In this document: positions 12,366 through 24,690 of the stretch, one piece after another | How positions within the stretch are numbered: position 1 is the first letter of the stretch | Layout: each line of letters starts with the position of its first letter | Assembly: GCF_000003605.2 (NCBI RefSeq) | Contig: NW_003146237.1 | Span: forward strand, 1 to 50,668 | Length of the DNA stretch: 50,668 nt | Source: Saccoglossus kowalevskii | Taxonomy: Eukaryota > Hemichordata > Enteropneusta > Harrimaniidae | Reading direction: 5' to 3' | Notes under the pieces: model-generated | The model's database searches: none | What the model saw: only the letters and a program-made list of their open reading frames with translations | What the model was told of the DNA's origin: nothing | Translations under genes and position numbers: made by a program

Positions 12366-13145
12366 CACTCAGGGTTGCCATTTACATTCACTCAGGGTTG
12401 TCATTTTACATTCTCTCAGGGTTGCCATTTTACATTCACTCAGGGTTGTCATTTACATTCACTCAGGGTTGCCATTTTACATTCACTCAGGGTTGACATT
12501 TACATTCACTCAGGGTTGCCATTTACATTCACCCAGGGTTGTCATTTTACCTTCACTCAGGGTTGTCATTTACATTCACTCAGGGTTATCATTTACATTC
12601 ACTCAGGGTTGCCATTTTACCTTCACTCAGGGTTGCCATTTACATTCACTCAGGGTTGCCATTTACATTCACTCAGGGTTGTCATTTTACCTTCACTCAG
12701 GGTTGTCATTTACAGTCACTCAGGCTTGCCATTTACATTCACTCAGGGTTGTCATTTACATTCACTCAGGGTTGCCATTTACATTCACTCAGGGTTGTCA
12801 TTTTACCTTCACTCAGGGTTGTCATTTACATTCACTCAGGGTTGTCATTTTACCTTCACTCAGGGTTGCCATTTACATTCACTCAGGGTTGTCATTTACA
12901 TTCACTCAGGGTTGCCATTTACCTTCACTTAGGGTTGCCATTTTACATTCACTCAGGGTTGTCATTTACATTCACTCAGAGTTGTCATTTACATTCACTC
13001 AGGGTTGCCATTTTACATTCACTCAGGGTTGCCATTTTACCTTCACTCAGGGTTGCCATTTACATTCACTCAGGGTTGCCATTTTACATTCACTCAGGGT
13101 TGCCATTTTACATTCACTCAGGGTTGCCATTTTACCTTCACTCAG
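12366..13145 (+). repeat. C-remnant and A-type block
   Basis: Starts with GTC and GTTGACATTTAC monomers (C) but lacks the ACCTTCCTC monomer, then passes into A. TTCTCTCAGGG near 12,412, CACCCAGGG near 12,533, CAGGGTTATC near 12,585 and CAGGCTTGCC at 12,721 are informative rare variants; the last three recur at 31.5-31.7 kb. Compared with 14.3-14.8 kb and 31.2-31.5 kb, the middle of the C block appears deleted. Confidence 0.6.
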
Positions 13146-14135
13146 GGTTGCCATTTTATCTTCAATTAGGGTTGCCATTTTGCATTCACTCAGGGTTGCC
13201 ATTTATCTTCACTTAGAGTTGCCATTTTACCTTCACTCAGGGTTGCCATTTTATCTTCACTGAGGGTGGCCATTTACCTTCACTCAGGGTTGCCATTGTA
13301 TCTTCAATTAGGGTTGCCATTTTGCATTCACTCAAGGTTGCCAATTACATTCACTCAGGGTTGCCATTGTATCTTCAATTAGGGTTGCCATTTTGCGTTC
13401 ACTCAAGGTTGCCATTTACCTTCACTTAGGGTTGCCATTTTACCTTCACTTAGGGTTGCCATTTACATTCACTCTGGGTTGCCATTTACATTCACTCAGG
13501 GTTGCCATTTTATCTTCAATTAGGGTTGCCATTTTGCATTCACTCAGGGTTGCCATTTACCTTCACTCAGGGTTGCCATTTTACCTTCACTCTGGGTTGC
13601 CATTTTATCTTCACTCAGGGTTGTCATTTTACCTTCACTCAGGGTTGCCATTTACATTCACTTAGGGTTGCCCTTTTACCTTCACTCAGGGTTGCCATTT
13701 ACATTCACTCAGGGTTGCCATTTTACATTCACTCAGGGTTGTCATTTACATTCACTCAGGGTTGCCATTTTACATTCACTCAGGGTTGCCATTTTATCTT
13801 CAGTCACGGTTGCCATTTTATCTTCACTCAGGGTTGACATTTACATTCACTCAGGGTTGCTATTTACCTTCACTCAGGGTTGCCATTTTATCTTCACTCA
13901 GGTTTGCCATTTACCTTCACTCAGGGTTGCCTTTTTATCTTCAATTAGGGTTGCCATTTTGCATTCACTCAGGGTTGCCATTTACCTTCACTCAGGGTTG
14001 CCATTTTACTTCCACTCATGGTAGCCATTTACATTCACTCAGGGTTGCCATTTTATCTTCAATTAGGATTGCCATTTTGCATTCACTCATGGTTGCCATT
14101 TACCTTCACTTAGGGTTGCCATTTTATGTTCACTT
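13146..14135 (+). repeat. B-type block (B3 to B1)
   Basis: CATTGTATCTTC with CACTCAAGG twice, TTTTGCGTTCAC near 13,394 (private CpG), then the full B1 variant order ending with TTCCACTCATGGTAGCC near 14,010 and TTATGTTCACTTAGGG. GCCTTTTTATC near 13,930 has a five-T run. It is the right copy of the 1,788-bp-shifted duplication. Confidence 0.7.
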
Positions 14136-15200
14136 AGGGTTGCCATTTACATTCACTCAGGGTTGCCATTTACATTCACTCAGGGTTGTCATTTTACATT
14201 CTCTCAGGGTTGCCATTTTACATTCACTCAGGGTTGTCATTTACATTCACTCAGGGTTGCCATTTTACATTCACTCAGGGTTGACATTTACATTCACTTA
14301 GGGTTGCCATTTTACCTTCACTCAGGGTTGTCATTTTACCTTCACTCAGGGTTGCCATTTACATTCACTTAGGGTTGCCATTTACATTCACTCAGGGTTG
14401 CCATTTTACCTTCACTCAGGGTTGCCATTTTACCTTCCTCACGGTTGTCATTTACATTCACTCAGGGTTGACATTTACATTCACTCAGGGTTGCCATTTT
14501 ACCTTCACTCAGGGTTGACATTTACATCCACTTAGGGTTGCCATTTTACCTTCACTCAGGGTTGTCATTTACATTCACTCAGGGTTGCCATTTACATTCA
14601 CTTAGTGTTGCCATTTACATTCACTTAGGGTTGCCATTTTACCTTCACTCAGGGTTGCCATTTTACCTTCCTCAGGGTTGTCATTTACATTCACTCAGGG
14701 TTGACATTTACATTCACTTAGGGTTGCCATTTACATTCACTCAGGGTTGCCATTTACATTCACTCAGGGTTGTCATTTTACCTTCACTCAGGGTTGTCAT
14801 TTACATTCACTCAGGGTTATCATTTACATTCACTCAGGGTTGCCATTTTACCTTCACTCAGGGTTGCCATTTACATTCACTCAGGGTTGCCATTTACATT
14901 CACTCAGGGTTGTCATTTTACCTTCACTCAGGGTTGTCATTTACAGTCACTCAGGGTTGCCATTTACATTCACTCAGGGTTGTCATTTACATTCACTCAG
15001 GGTTGCCATTTACATTCACTCAGGGTTGTCATTTTACCTTCACTCAGGGTTGCCATTTTACCTTCACTCAGGGATGCCATTTTACCTTCCTCAGGGTTGT
15101 CATTTACATTCGCTCAGGGTTGACATTTACATTCACTCAGGGTTGCCATTTTACCTTCACTCAGGGTTGACATTTACATTCACTTAGGGTTGCCATTTTA
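14136..15200 (+). repeat. C-type block, multiple copies
   Basis: Three 22-bp monomers with the CCTTCCTC deletion lie near 14,436 (followed by CACGG), 14,668 and 15,087, with several GTTGACATTTAC monomers. CACTTAGTGTTGCC near 14,604 and ACATCCACTTAGGG near 14,525 are rare. The part from 14,380 to about 14,762 recurs at 31,141-31,523. A TTCGCTCAGGG CpG variant lies near 15,110. Confidence 0.65.
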
Positions 15201-16504
15201 CCTTCACTCAGGGTTGTCATTTACATTCACTCAGGGTTGCCATTTACCTTCACTTAGGGTTGCCATTTTACATTCACTCAGGGTTGTCATTTACATTCAC
15301 TCAGGGTTGTCATTTACATTCACTCAGGGTTGTCATTTTACATTCACTCATGGTTGTCATTTACATTCACTCAGGGTTGCCATTTACATTCACTCAGGGT
15401 TGCCATTTACATTCACTCAGGGTTGCCATTTACATTCACTCAGGGTTGCCATTTTACATTCACTCAGGGTTGCCATTTTACCTTCACTCAGGGTTGCCAT
15501 TTTACCTTCACTCAGGGTTGCTATTTACATTCACTCATGGTTGCCATTTACATTCACTCAGGGTTGCCATTTTACATTCACTCAGGGTTGCCATTTACAT
15601 TCACTTAGGGATGCCATTTACATTCACTCAGGGTTGCCATTTACATTCACTCAGGGTTGCCATTTTACATTCACTCGGGGTTGTCATTTACATTCACTCA
15701 GGGTTGCCATTTTCCATTCACTTAGGGTTGCCATTTACATTCACTCATGGTTGCCATTTTGCATTCACTCAGGGTTGCCATTTTATCTTCACTCAGGGTT
15801 GTCATTTTACCTTCACTCAGGGTTGCCATTTTACCTTCACTCAGGGTTGCCATTTACATTCACTCAGGGTTGTCATTTTACCTTCACTCAGGGTTGTCAT
15901 TTACAGTCACTCAGGGTTGCCATTTACATTCACTCAGGGTTGTCATTTACATTCACTCAGGGTTGCCATTTACCTTCACTTAGGGTTGCCATTTTACATT
16001 CACTCAGGGTTGTCATTTACATTCACTCAGGGTTGTCATTTACATTCACTCAGGGTTGTCATTTTACATTCACTCATGGTTGTCATTTACATTCACTCAG
16101 GGTTGCCATTTACATTCACTCAGGGTTGCCATTTACATTCACTCAGGGTTGCCATTTACATTCACTCAGGGTTGCCATTTTACATTCACTCAGGGTTGCC
16201 ATTTTACCTTCACTCAGGGTTGCCATTTTACCTTCACTCAGGGTTGCTATTTACATTCACTCATGGTTGCCATTTACATTCACTCAGGGTTGCCATTCTA
16301 CATTCACTCAGGGTTGCCATTTTACCTTCCCTCAGGGTTGCCATTTACATTCACTCAGGGTTGCCATTTTACATTCACTCAGGGTTGCCATTTTACATTC
16401 ACTCAGGGTTGCCATTTTACCTTCACTCAGGGTTGCCATTTACATTCACTCAGGGTTGCCATTTTACATTCACTCAGGGTTGTCATTTACATTCACTCAT
16501 GGTT
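15201..16504 (+). repeat. A-type block, two copies 726 bp apart
   Basis: The A signature recurs near 15,336 and 16,062, 726 bp apart, each followed by a run of ACATTC monomers and GTTGCTATTTAC with CTCATGG. Between them, near 15,745-15,800, is a fragment with TTTTGCATTC and TTATCTTC resembling the start of a B block, plus CTCGGGG and TTTTCCATTC variants. CATTCTAC at 16,292 is shared with 22,837 and 36,925. Confidence 0.65.
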
Positions 16505-17000
16505 GCCATTTTAACTTCACTCATGGTTGCCATTTTACATTCACTCAGGGTTGCCATTTTACATTCACTCAGGGTTGCCATTTACCTTCACTCAGGGTTG
16601 CCATTTACATTCACTTAGGGATGCCATTTACATTCACTCAGGGTTGCCATTTACATTCACTCAGGGTTGCCATTTTACATTCACTCAGGGTTGCCATTTT
16701 ACATTCACTTAGGGTTGCCATTTTACATTCACTCAGGGTTGTCATTTACATTCACTCATGGTTGCCATTTTAACTTCACTCATGGTTGCCATTTTACATT
16801 CACTCAGGGTTGCCATTTTGCATTCACTCAGGGTTGCCATTTACATTCACTCAGGGTTGTCATTTACATTCACTCATGGTTGCCATTTTACATTCACTCA
16901 GGGTTGCCATTTTACATTCACTCAGGGTTGCCATTTACCTTCACTCAGGGTTGCCATTTACATTCACTTAGGGATGCCATTTACATTCACTCAGGGTTGC
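16505..17000 (+). repeat. D-type block with complete 259-bp 11-mer
   Basis: TTTTAAC monomers begin at 16,505 and 16,764 (259 bp). The second unit is cut short: after TTTTGCATTC near 16,816 it switches to other monomers before returning to CACTTAGGGATGCC near 16,970. This copy belongs to the family duplicated near 22.5-23.4 kb. Confidence 0.75.
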
Positions 17001-17983
17001 CATTTACATTCACTTAGGGTTGTCATTTTACCTTCACTCAGGGTTGTCATTTACAGTCACTCAGGGTTGCCATTTACATTCACTCAGGGTTGTCATTTAC
17101 ATTCACTCAGGGTTGCCATTTACATTCACTCAGGGTTGTCATTTTACCTTCACTCAGGGTTGTCATTTACATTCACTCAGGGTTGTCATTTTACCTTCAC
17201 TCAGGGTTGTCATTTACATTCACTCAGGGTTGTCATTTTACCTTCACTCAGGGTTGCCATTTACATTCACTCAGGGTTGCCATTTACCTTCACTTAGGGT
17301 TGCCATTTTACATTCACTCAGGGTTGTCATTTACATTCACTCAGGGTTGTCATTTACATTCACTCATGGTTGTCATTTTACATTCACTCATGGTTGTCAT
17401 TTACATTCACTCAAGGTTGCCATTTACATTCACTCAGGGTTGCCATTTACATTCACTCATGGTTGCCATTTACATTCACTCAGGGTTGCCATTTTACATT
17501 CACTCAGGGTTGCCATTTTACCTTCACTCAGGGTTGCCATTTACATTCACTCAGGGTTGCCATTTTACATTCACTCAGGGTTGCCATTTTACATTCACTC
17601 AGGGTTGCCATTTTACCTTCACTCATGGTTGCCATTTACATTCACTCAGGGTTGTCATTTTACCTTCACTCAGGGTTGTCATTTACATTCACTCAGGGTT
17701 GCCATTTACATTCACTCAGGGTTGCCATTTACATTCACTCAGGGTTGTCATTTTACCTTCACTCAGGGTTGTCATTTTACCTTCACTCAGGGTTGCCATT
17801 TTACATTTACTCAGGGTTGTCATTTACATTCACTCAGGGTTGCCATTTTACATTCACTCAGGGTTGACAGTTTACATTCACTCAGGGTTGCCATTGCACC
17901 TTCACTCAGGGTTGCCATTTACATTCACTCAGGGTTGCCATTTTACATTTACTCAGGGTTGTCATTTACATTCACTCATGGTT
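17001..17983 (+). repeat. A-type block
   Basis: Contains TTTACAGTCACTC (AGTC for ATTC) near 17,052, GTC-rich monomers, the A signature near 17,376, and GACAGTTTAC at 17,866 followed by CATTGCACC. That last pair is seen elsewhere only at 3,465, showing that 17,301-18,026 and 2,900-3,625 are copies. TTTTACATTTACTC flanks it on both sides, as in the other copy. Confidence 0.65.
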
Positions 17984-18330
17984 GCCATTTTAACTTCACT
18001 CATGGTTGCCATTTTACATTCACTCAGGGTTGCCATTTTACATTCACTCAGGGTTGCCATTTACCTTCACTCAGGGTTGCCATTTACATTCACTTAGGGA
18101 TGCCATTTACATTCACTCAGGGTTGCCATTTACATTCACTCAGGGTTGCCATTTTACATTCACTCAGGGTTGCCATTTTACATTCACTTAGGGTTGCCAT
18201 TTTACATTCACTCAGGGTTGTCATTTACATTCACTCATGGTTGCCATTTTAACTTCACTCATGGTTGCCATTTTACATTCACTCAGGGTTGCCATTTTAC
18301 ATTCACTCAGGGTTGCCATTTACATTCACT
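17984..18330 (+). repeat. D-type block with complete 259-bp 11-mer
   Basis: TTTTAAC monomers begin at 17,984 and 18,243. The 11 monomers between them follow the standard order with no private change that I can see. It is the shortest D block, entering A-type DNA soon after the second TTTTAAC monomer. Confidence 0.75.
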
Positions 18331-18850
18331 CAGGGTTGCCATTTACATTCACTCAGGGTTGCCATTTACATTCACTCAGGGTTGCCATTTACCTTCACTT
18401 AGGGTTACCATTTTACATTCACTCAGGGTTGTCATTTACATTCACTCAGGGTTGTCATTTACATTCACTCAGGGTTGTCATTTTACATTCACTCATGGTT
18501 GTCATTTACATTCACTCAAGGTTGCCATTTACATTCACTCAGGGTTGCCATTTACATTCACTCATGGTTGCCATTTACATTCACTCAGGGTTGCCATTTT
18601 ACATTCACTCAGGGTTGCCATTTTACCTTCACTCAGGGTTGCCATTTACATTCACACAGGGTTGCCATTTTACATTCACTCAGGGTTGCCATTTTACATT
18701 CACTCAGGGTTGCCATTTTACCTTCACTCAGGGTTGCCATTTACATTCACTCAGGGTTGTCATTTTACCTTCACTCAGGGTTGTCATTTACATTCACTCA
18801 GGGTTGCCATTTACATTCACTCAGGGTTGCCATTTACATTCACTCAGGGT
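18331..18850 (+). repeat. A-type block
   Basis: Four ACATTC monomers lead into ACCTTCACTTAGGGTTACC (TTACC for TTGCC, near 18,405), a combination also seen near 49,455. The A signature lies near 18,481. TACATTCACACAGGG near 18,650 (CACACAGGG) is an uncommon change. Confidence 0.6.
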
Positions 18851-19400
18851 TGTCATTTTACCTTCACTCAGGGTTGCCATTTTACATTCACTCAGGGTTG
18901 TCATTTACATTCACTCAGGGTTGCCATTTTACATTCACTCAGGGTTGACATTTACATTCACTTAGGGTTGCCATTTTACCTTCACTCAGGGTTGTCATTT
19001 TACCTTCACTCAGGGTTGCCATTTACATTCACTTAGGGTTGCCATTTACATTCACTCAGGGTTGCCATTTTACCTTCACTCAGGGTTGCCATTTTACCTT
19101 CCTCAGGGTTGTCATTTACATTCACTCAGGGTTGACATTTACATTCGCTCAGGGTTGCCATTTTACCTTCACTCAGGGTTGACATTTACATTCACTTAGG
19201 GTTGCCATTTTACCTTCACTCAGGGTTGTCATTTACATTCACTCAGGGTTGCCATTTACATTCACTTAGGGTTGCCATTTACATTCACTTAGGGTTGCCA
19301 TTTTACCTTCCTCAGGGTTGTCATTTACATTCACTCAGGGTTGACATTTACATTCACTTAGGGTTGCCATTTACATTCACTCAGGTTTGCCATTTACATT
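18851..19400 (+). repeat. C-type block
   Basis: CCTTCCTC monomers near 19,098 and 19,310, four GTTGACATTTAC monomers and TTCGCTCAGGG near 19,145. It ends with CAGGTTTGCC near 19,384. It lies in the left copy of the longest duplication in the window, whose right copy starts near 38.3 kb. Confidence 0.65.
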
Positions 19401-20134
19401 CACTCAGGGTTGTCATTTTACCTTCACTCAGGGTTGTCATTTACATTCACTCAGGGTTGTCATTTACATTCACTCAGGGTTGCCATTTTACCTTCACTCA
19501 GGGTTGCCATTTACATTCACTCAGGGTTGTCATTTACATTCACTCAGGGTTGTCATTTTACCTTCACTCAGGGTTGTCATTTACAGTCACTCAGGGTTGC
19601 CATTTACATTCACTCAGGGTTGTCATTTACATTCACTCAGGGTTGCCATTTACATTCACTAAGGGTTGTCATTTTACCTTCACTCAGGGTTGTCATTTAC
19701 ATTCACTCAGGGTTGTCATTTTACCTTCACTCAGGGTTGTCATTTACAGTCACTCAGGGTTGCCATTTACATTCACTCAGGGTTGTCATTTACATTCACT
19801 CAGGGTTGCCATTTACATTCACTCAGGGTTGTCATTTTACCTTCACTCAGGGTTGTCATTTACATTCACTCAGGGTTGTCATTTTACCTTCACTCAGGGT
19901 TGCCATTTACATTCACTCAGGGTTGCCATTTACATTCACTCAGGGTTGCCATTTACCTTCACTTAGGGTTGCCATTTTACATTCACTCAGGGTTGTCATT
20001 TACATTCACTCAGGGTTGTCATTTACATTCACTCAGGGTTGTCATTTTACATTCACTCATGGTTGTCATTTACATTCACTCAGGGTTGCCATTTTACATT
20101 CACTCAGGGTTGCCATTTACCTTCACTTAGGGTT
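19401..20134 (+). repeat. A-type block
   Basis: GTC-rich monomers with TTTACAGTCACTC near 19,583 and 19,745, and CACTAAGGG at about 19,658-19,666. That change was seen elsewhere only at about 39,146-39,154 in the duplicate. The A signature is near 20,045, after which the block passes directly into B without a D unit. Confidence 0.6.
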
Positions 20135-21235
20135 GCCATTTTATCTTCACTCAGGGTTGCCATTTACATTCACTCAGGGTTGCCATTTTATCTTCAATTA
20201 GGGTTGCCATTTTGCATTCACTCAGGGTTGCCATTTACCTTCACTTACGGTTGTCATTTTACCTTCACTCAGGGCTGCCATTTTACCTTAACTCATGGTT
20301 GCCATTTTACTTTCACTCAGGGTTGCCATTTTATCTTCACTCAGGGTTGCCATTTTATCTTCAATTAGGGTTGCCATTTTGCATTCACTCAGGGTTGCCA
20401 TTTATCTTCACTTAGAGTTGCCATTTTACCTTCACTCAGGGTTGCCATTTTATCTTCAATTAGGGTTGCCATTTTACCTTCACTGTTGGTGGCCATTTAC
20501 CTTCACTCAGGGTTGCCATTGTATCTTCAATTAGGGTTGCCATTTTGTATTCACTCAAGGTTGCCATTTACCTTCACTTAGGGTTGCCATTTTACCTTCA
20601 CTCAGGGTTGCCATTTACATTCACTCAGGGTTGCCATTTTATCTTCAATTAGGGTTGCCATTTTGCATTCACTCACGGTTGCCATTTACCTTCACTCAGG
20701 GTTGCCATTTTACATTCACTCAGGGTTGCCATTTTATCTTCACTCAGGGTTGTCATTTTACCTTCACTCAGGGTTGCCATTTACATTCACTTAGGGTTGC
20801 CCTTTTACCTTCACTCAGGGTTGCCATTTACATTCACTCAGGGTTGCCATTTTACATTCACACAGGGTTGTCATTTACATTCACTCAGGGTTGACATTTA
20901 CATTCACTCAGGGTTGCTATTTACCTTCACTCAGGATTGCCATTTTATCTTCACTCAGGTTTGCCATTTACCTTCACTCAGGGTTGCCATTTTATCTTCA
21001 ATTAGGGTTGCCATTTTGCATTCACTCAGGGTTGCCATTTACCTTCACTCAGGGTTGCCATTTTACTTCCACTCATGGTAGCCATTTACATTCACTCAGG
21101 GTTGCCATTTTATCTTCAATTAGGGTTGCCATTTTGCATTCACTCATGGTTGCCATTTACCTTCACTTAGGGTTGCTATTTTACCTTCAGTCAGGGTTGC
21201 CATTTTATCTTCACATAGGGTTGCCATTTACATTC
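20135..21235 (+). repeat. B-type block (B3 then B1)
   Basis: Contains TTACCTTAACTCATGG, ACTTTCACTC, CACTTAGAGTTGCC, CACTGTTGGTGGCC near 20,482, TTTTGTATTCACTCAAGG, CCCTTTTACC and TTCCACTCATGGTAGCC near 21,066. CACACAGGG near 20,862 is shared with 40,302 but not with the 26.2 kb copy. CTTCACATAGGG near 21,216 is private. Confidence 0.7.
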
Positions 21236-21660
21236 ACTCAGGGTTGCCATTTACATTCACTCAGGGTTGTCATTTTACCTTCACTCAGGGTTGCCATTTT
21301 ACATTCACTCAGGGTTGTCATTTACATTCACTCAGGGTTGCCATTTTACATTCACTCAGGGTTGACATTTACATTCACTTAGGGTTGCCATTTTACCTTC
21401 ACTTAGGGTTGTCATTTTACCTTCACTCAGGGTTGTCATTTACATTCACTTAGGGTTGCCATTTACATTCACTCAGGGTTGCCATTTTACCTTCACTCAG
21501 GGTTGCCATTTTACCTTCCTCAGGGTTGTCATTTACATTCACTCAGGGTTGACATTTACATTCACTCAGGGTTGCCATTTTACCTTCACTCAGGGTTGAC
21601 ATTTACATTCACTTAGGGTTGCCATTTTACCTTCACTCAGGGTTGTCATTTACATTCACT
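21236..21660 (+). repeat. C-type block
   Basis: Begins with the usual GTC/GCC alternation after B, then GTTGACATTTAC, a CACTTAGGGTTGTC variant near 21,400, and CCTTCCTC near 21,514. The matching block at 26.56-26.99 kb has CACTCAGGG instead of CACTTAGGG at that place. Confidence 0.65.
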
Positions 21661-23049
21661 CAGGGTTGCCATTTTACATTCACTCAGGGTTGTCATTTTA
21701 CCTTCACTCAGGGTTGTCATTTACAGTCACTCAGGGTTGCCATTTACATTCACTCAGGGTTGTCATTTACATTCACTCAGGGTTGCCATTTACATTCACT
21801 CAGGGTTGTCATTTTACCTTCACTCAGGGTTGTCATTTACATTCACTCAGGGTTGTCATTTTACCTTCACTCAGGGTTGCCATTTACATTCACTCAGGGT
21901 TGCCATTTACATTCACTCAGGGTTGCCATTTACCTTCACTTAGGGTTGCCATTTTACATTCACTCAGGGTTGTCATTTACATTCACTCAGGGTTGTCATT
22001 TACATTCACTCAGGGTTGTCATTTTACATTCACTCATGGTTGTCATTTACATTCACTCAAGGTTGCCATTTACATTCACTCAGGGTTGCCATTTACATTC
22101 ACTCATGGTTGCCATTTACATTCACTCACGGTTGCCATTTTACATTCACTCAGGGTTGCCATTTTACCTTCACTCAGGGTTGCCATTTACATTCAATCAG
22201 GGTTGCCATTTTACATTCACTCAGAGTTGCCATTTTACATTCACTTAGGGTTGCCATTTTACCTTCACTCAGGGTTGCCATTTACATTCACTCAGGGTTG
22301 TCATTTTACCTTCACTCAGGGTTGTCATTTACATTCACTCAGGGTTGCCATTTACATTAACTCAGGGTTGCCATTTACATTCACTCAGGGTTGTCATTTT
22401 ACCTTCACTCAGGGTTGTCATTTACATTCACTCAGGGTTGTCATTTTACCTTCACTCAGGGTTGCCATTTACATTCACTCAGGGTTGCCATTTACATTCA
22501 CTCAGGGTTGCCATTTACCTTCACTTAGGGTTGCCATTTTACATTCACTCAGGGTTGTCATTTACATTCACTCAGGATTGTCATTTACATTCACTCAGGG
22601 TTGTCATTTTACATTCACTCATGGTTGTCATTTACATTCACTCAGGGTTGCCATTTACATTCACTCAGGGTTGCCATTTACATTCACTCAGGGTTGCCAT
22701 TTACATTCACTCAGGGTTGCCATTTTACATTCACTCAGGGTTGCCATTTTACCTTCACTCAGGGTTGCCATTTTACCTTCACTCAGGGTTGCTATTTACA
22801 TTCACTCATGGTTGCCATTTACATTCACTCAGGGTTGCCATTCTACATTCACTCAGGGTTGCCATTTTACCTTCACTCAGGGTTGCCATTTACATTCACT
22901 CAGGGTTGCCATTTTACATTCACTCAGGGTTGCCATTTTACATTCACTCAGGGTTGCCATTTTACCTTCACTCAGGGTTGCCATTTACATTCACTCAGGG
23001 TTGCCATTTTACATTCACTCAGGGTTGTCATTTACATTCACTCATGGTT
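21661..23049 (+). repeat. A-type block, two copies 585 bp apart
   Basis: The A signature recurs near 22,022 and 22,607, 585 bp apart, the same spacing as at 373/958. Private changes include ACATTCAATCAGGG near 22,196, ACATTAACTC near 22,357, CAGAGTTGCC near 22,223 and CAGGATTGTC near 22,574. CATTCTAC at 22,837 links it to 16.3 and 36.9 kb. Confidence 0.65.
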
Positions 23050-23580
23050 GCCATTTTAACTTCACTCATGGTTGCCATTTTACATTCACTCAGGGTTGCC
23101 ATTTTACATTCACTCAGGGTTGCCATTTACCTTCACTCAGGGTTGCCATTTACATTCACTTAGGGATGCCATTTACATTCACTCAGGGTTGCCATTTACA
23201 TTCACTCAGGGTTGCCATTTTACATTCACTCAGGGTTGCCATTTTACATTCACTTAGGGTTGCCATTTTACATTCACTCAGGGTTGTCATTTACATTCAC
23301 TCATAGTTGCCATTTTAACTTCACTCATGGTTGCCATTTTACATTCACTCAGGGTTGCCATTTTACATTCACTCAGGGTTGCCATTTACATTCACTTAGG
23401 GATGCCATTTACATTCACTCAGGGTTGCCACTTACATTCACTCAGGGTTGCCATTTTACATTCACTCAGGGTTGCCATTTACATTCACTCAGGGTTGCCA
23501 TTTTACATTCACTCAGGGTTGTTATTTACATTCACTCATGGTTGCCATTTTACATTCACTCAGGGTTGCCATTTTACCTT
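23050..23580 (+). repeat. D-type block with complete 259-bp 11-mer
   Basis: TTTTAAC monomers begin at 23,050 and 23,309; the second is preceded by CATAGTTGCC, a private G-to-A change. The block ends with GTTGTTATTTAC at about 23,518 and CTCATGG, a pair that marks the D-to-B transition here and near 34,302, 37,610, 43,819, 46,549 and 50,440. Confidence 0.75.
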
Positions 23581-24690
23581 CACTCAGGGTTGCCATTTAT
23601 ATTCACTTAGGGTTGCCCTTTTACCTTCACTCAGGGTTGCCATTTACATTCACTCAGGGTTGCCATTTTACCTTCACTCAGGGTTGCCATTTATATTCAC
23701 TTAGGGTTGCCCTTTTACCTTCACTCAGGGTTGCCATTTACATTCACTCAGGGTTGCCATTTTACATTCACTCAGGGTTGTCATTTACATTCACTCAGGG
23801 TTGCCATTTTACATTCACTCAGGGTTGCCATTTTATCTTCACTCAGGGTTGCCATTTTATCTTCATTCAGGGTTGACATTTACATTCACTCAGGGTTGCT
23901 ATTTACCTTCACTTAGGGTTGCCATTTTATCTTCACTCAGGTTTGCCATTTACCTTCACTCAGGGTTGCATTTTATCTTCAATTAGGGTTGCCATTTTGC
24001 ATTCACTCAGGGTTGCCATTTACCTTCACTCAGGGTTGCCATTTTACTTCCACTCATGGTAGCCATTTACATTCACTCAGGGTTGCCATTTTATCTTCAA
24101 TTAGGGTTGCCATTTTGCATTCACTCATGGTTGCCATTTACCTTCACTTAGGGTTGCCATTTTACCTTCACTCAGGGTTGCCATTTTATCTTCACTCAGG
24201 GTTGTCATTTTACCTTCACTCATCAGGGTTGCCATTTACATTCACTTAGGGTTGCCCTTTTACCTTCACTCAGGGTTGCCATTTACATTCACTCAGGGTT
24301 GCCATTTTACATTCACTCAGGGTTGTCATTTACATTCACTCAGGGTTGACATTTACATTCACTCAGGGTTGCTATTTACCTTCACTCAGGGTTGCCATTT
24401 TATCTTCACTCAGGTTTGCCATTTACCTTCACTCAGGGTTGCCATTTTATCTTCAATTAGGGTTGCCATTTTGCATTCACTCATGGTTGCCATTTACCTT
24501 CACTCAGGGTTGCCATTTTACTTCCACTCATGGTAGCCATTTACATTCACTCAGGGTTGCCATTTTATCTTCAATTAGGGTTGCCATTTTGCATTCACTC
24601 ATGGTTGCCATTTACCTTCACTTAGGGTTGCCATTTTACCTTCAGTCAGGGTTGCCATTTTATCTTCACTTAGGGTTGCCATTTACATTC
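23581..24690 (+). repeat. B-type block with two B1 units
   Basis: TTCCACTCATGGTAGCC occurs near 24,048 and 24,524, about 480 bp apart, so B1 is duplicated locally. CATTTATATTC with CCCTTTTACC occurs twice near 23,595 and 23,693. A one-base deletion gives GGGTTGCATTTTATC near 23,966. A 3-bp insertion gives CACTCATCAGGG near 24,221, at the start of the second unit, probably marking the duplication join. Confidence 0.7.

Larger units (their letters stand above)
11560..14298 (+). repeat. 1,788-bp-shifted direct duplication (11,560-12,510 and 13,348-14,298)
   Basis: About 950 bp match at a constant distance of 1,788 bp with only about four substitutions seen. Shared rare variants include TTATCTTCAGTCACGG, TTATGTTCACTTAGGG and TTCTCTCAGGG, which I saw nowhere else. 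The left copy continues into CACTCAGGG and the right into CACTTAGGG after the last GTTGACATTTAC. Confidence 0.75.
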
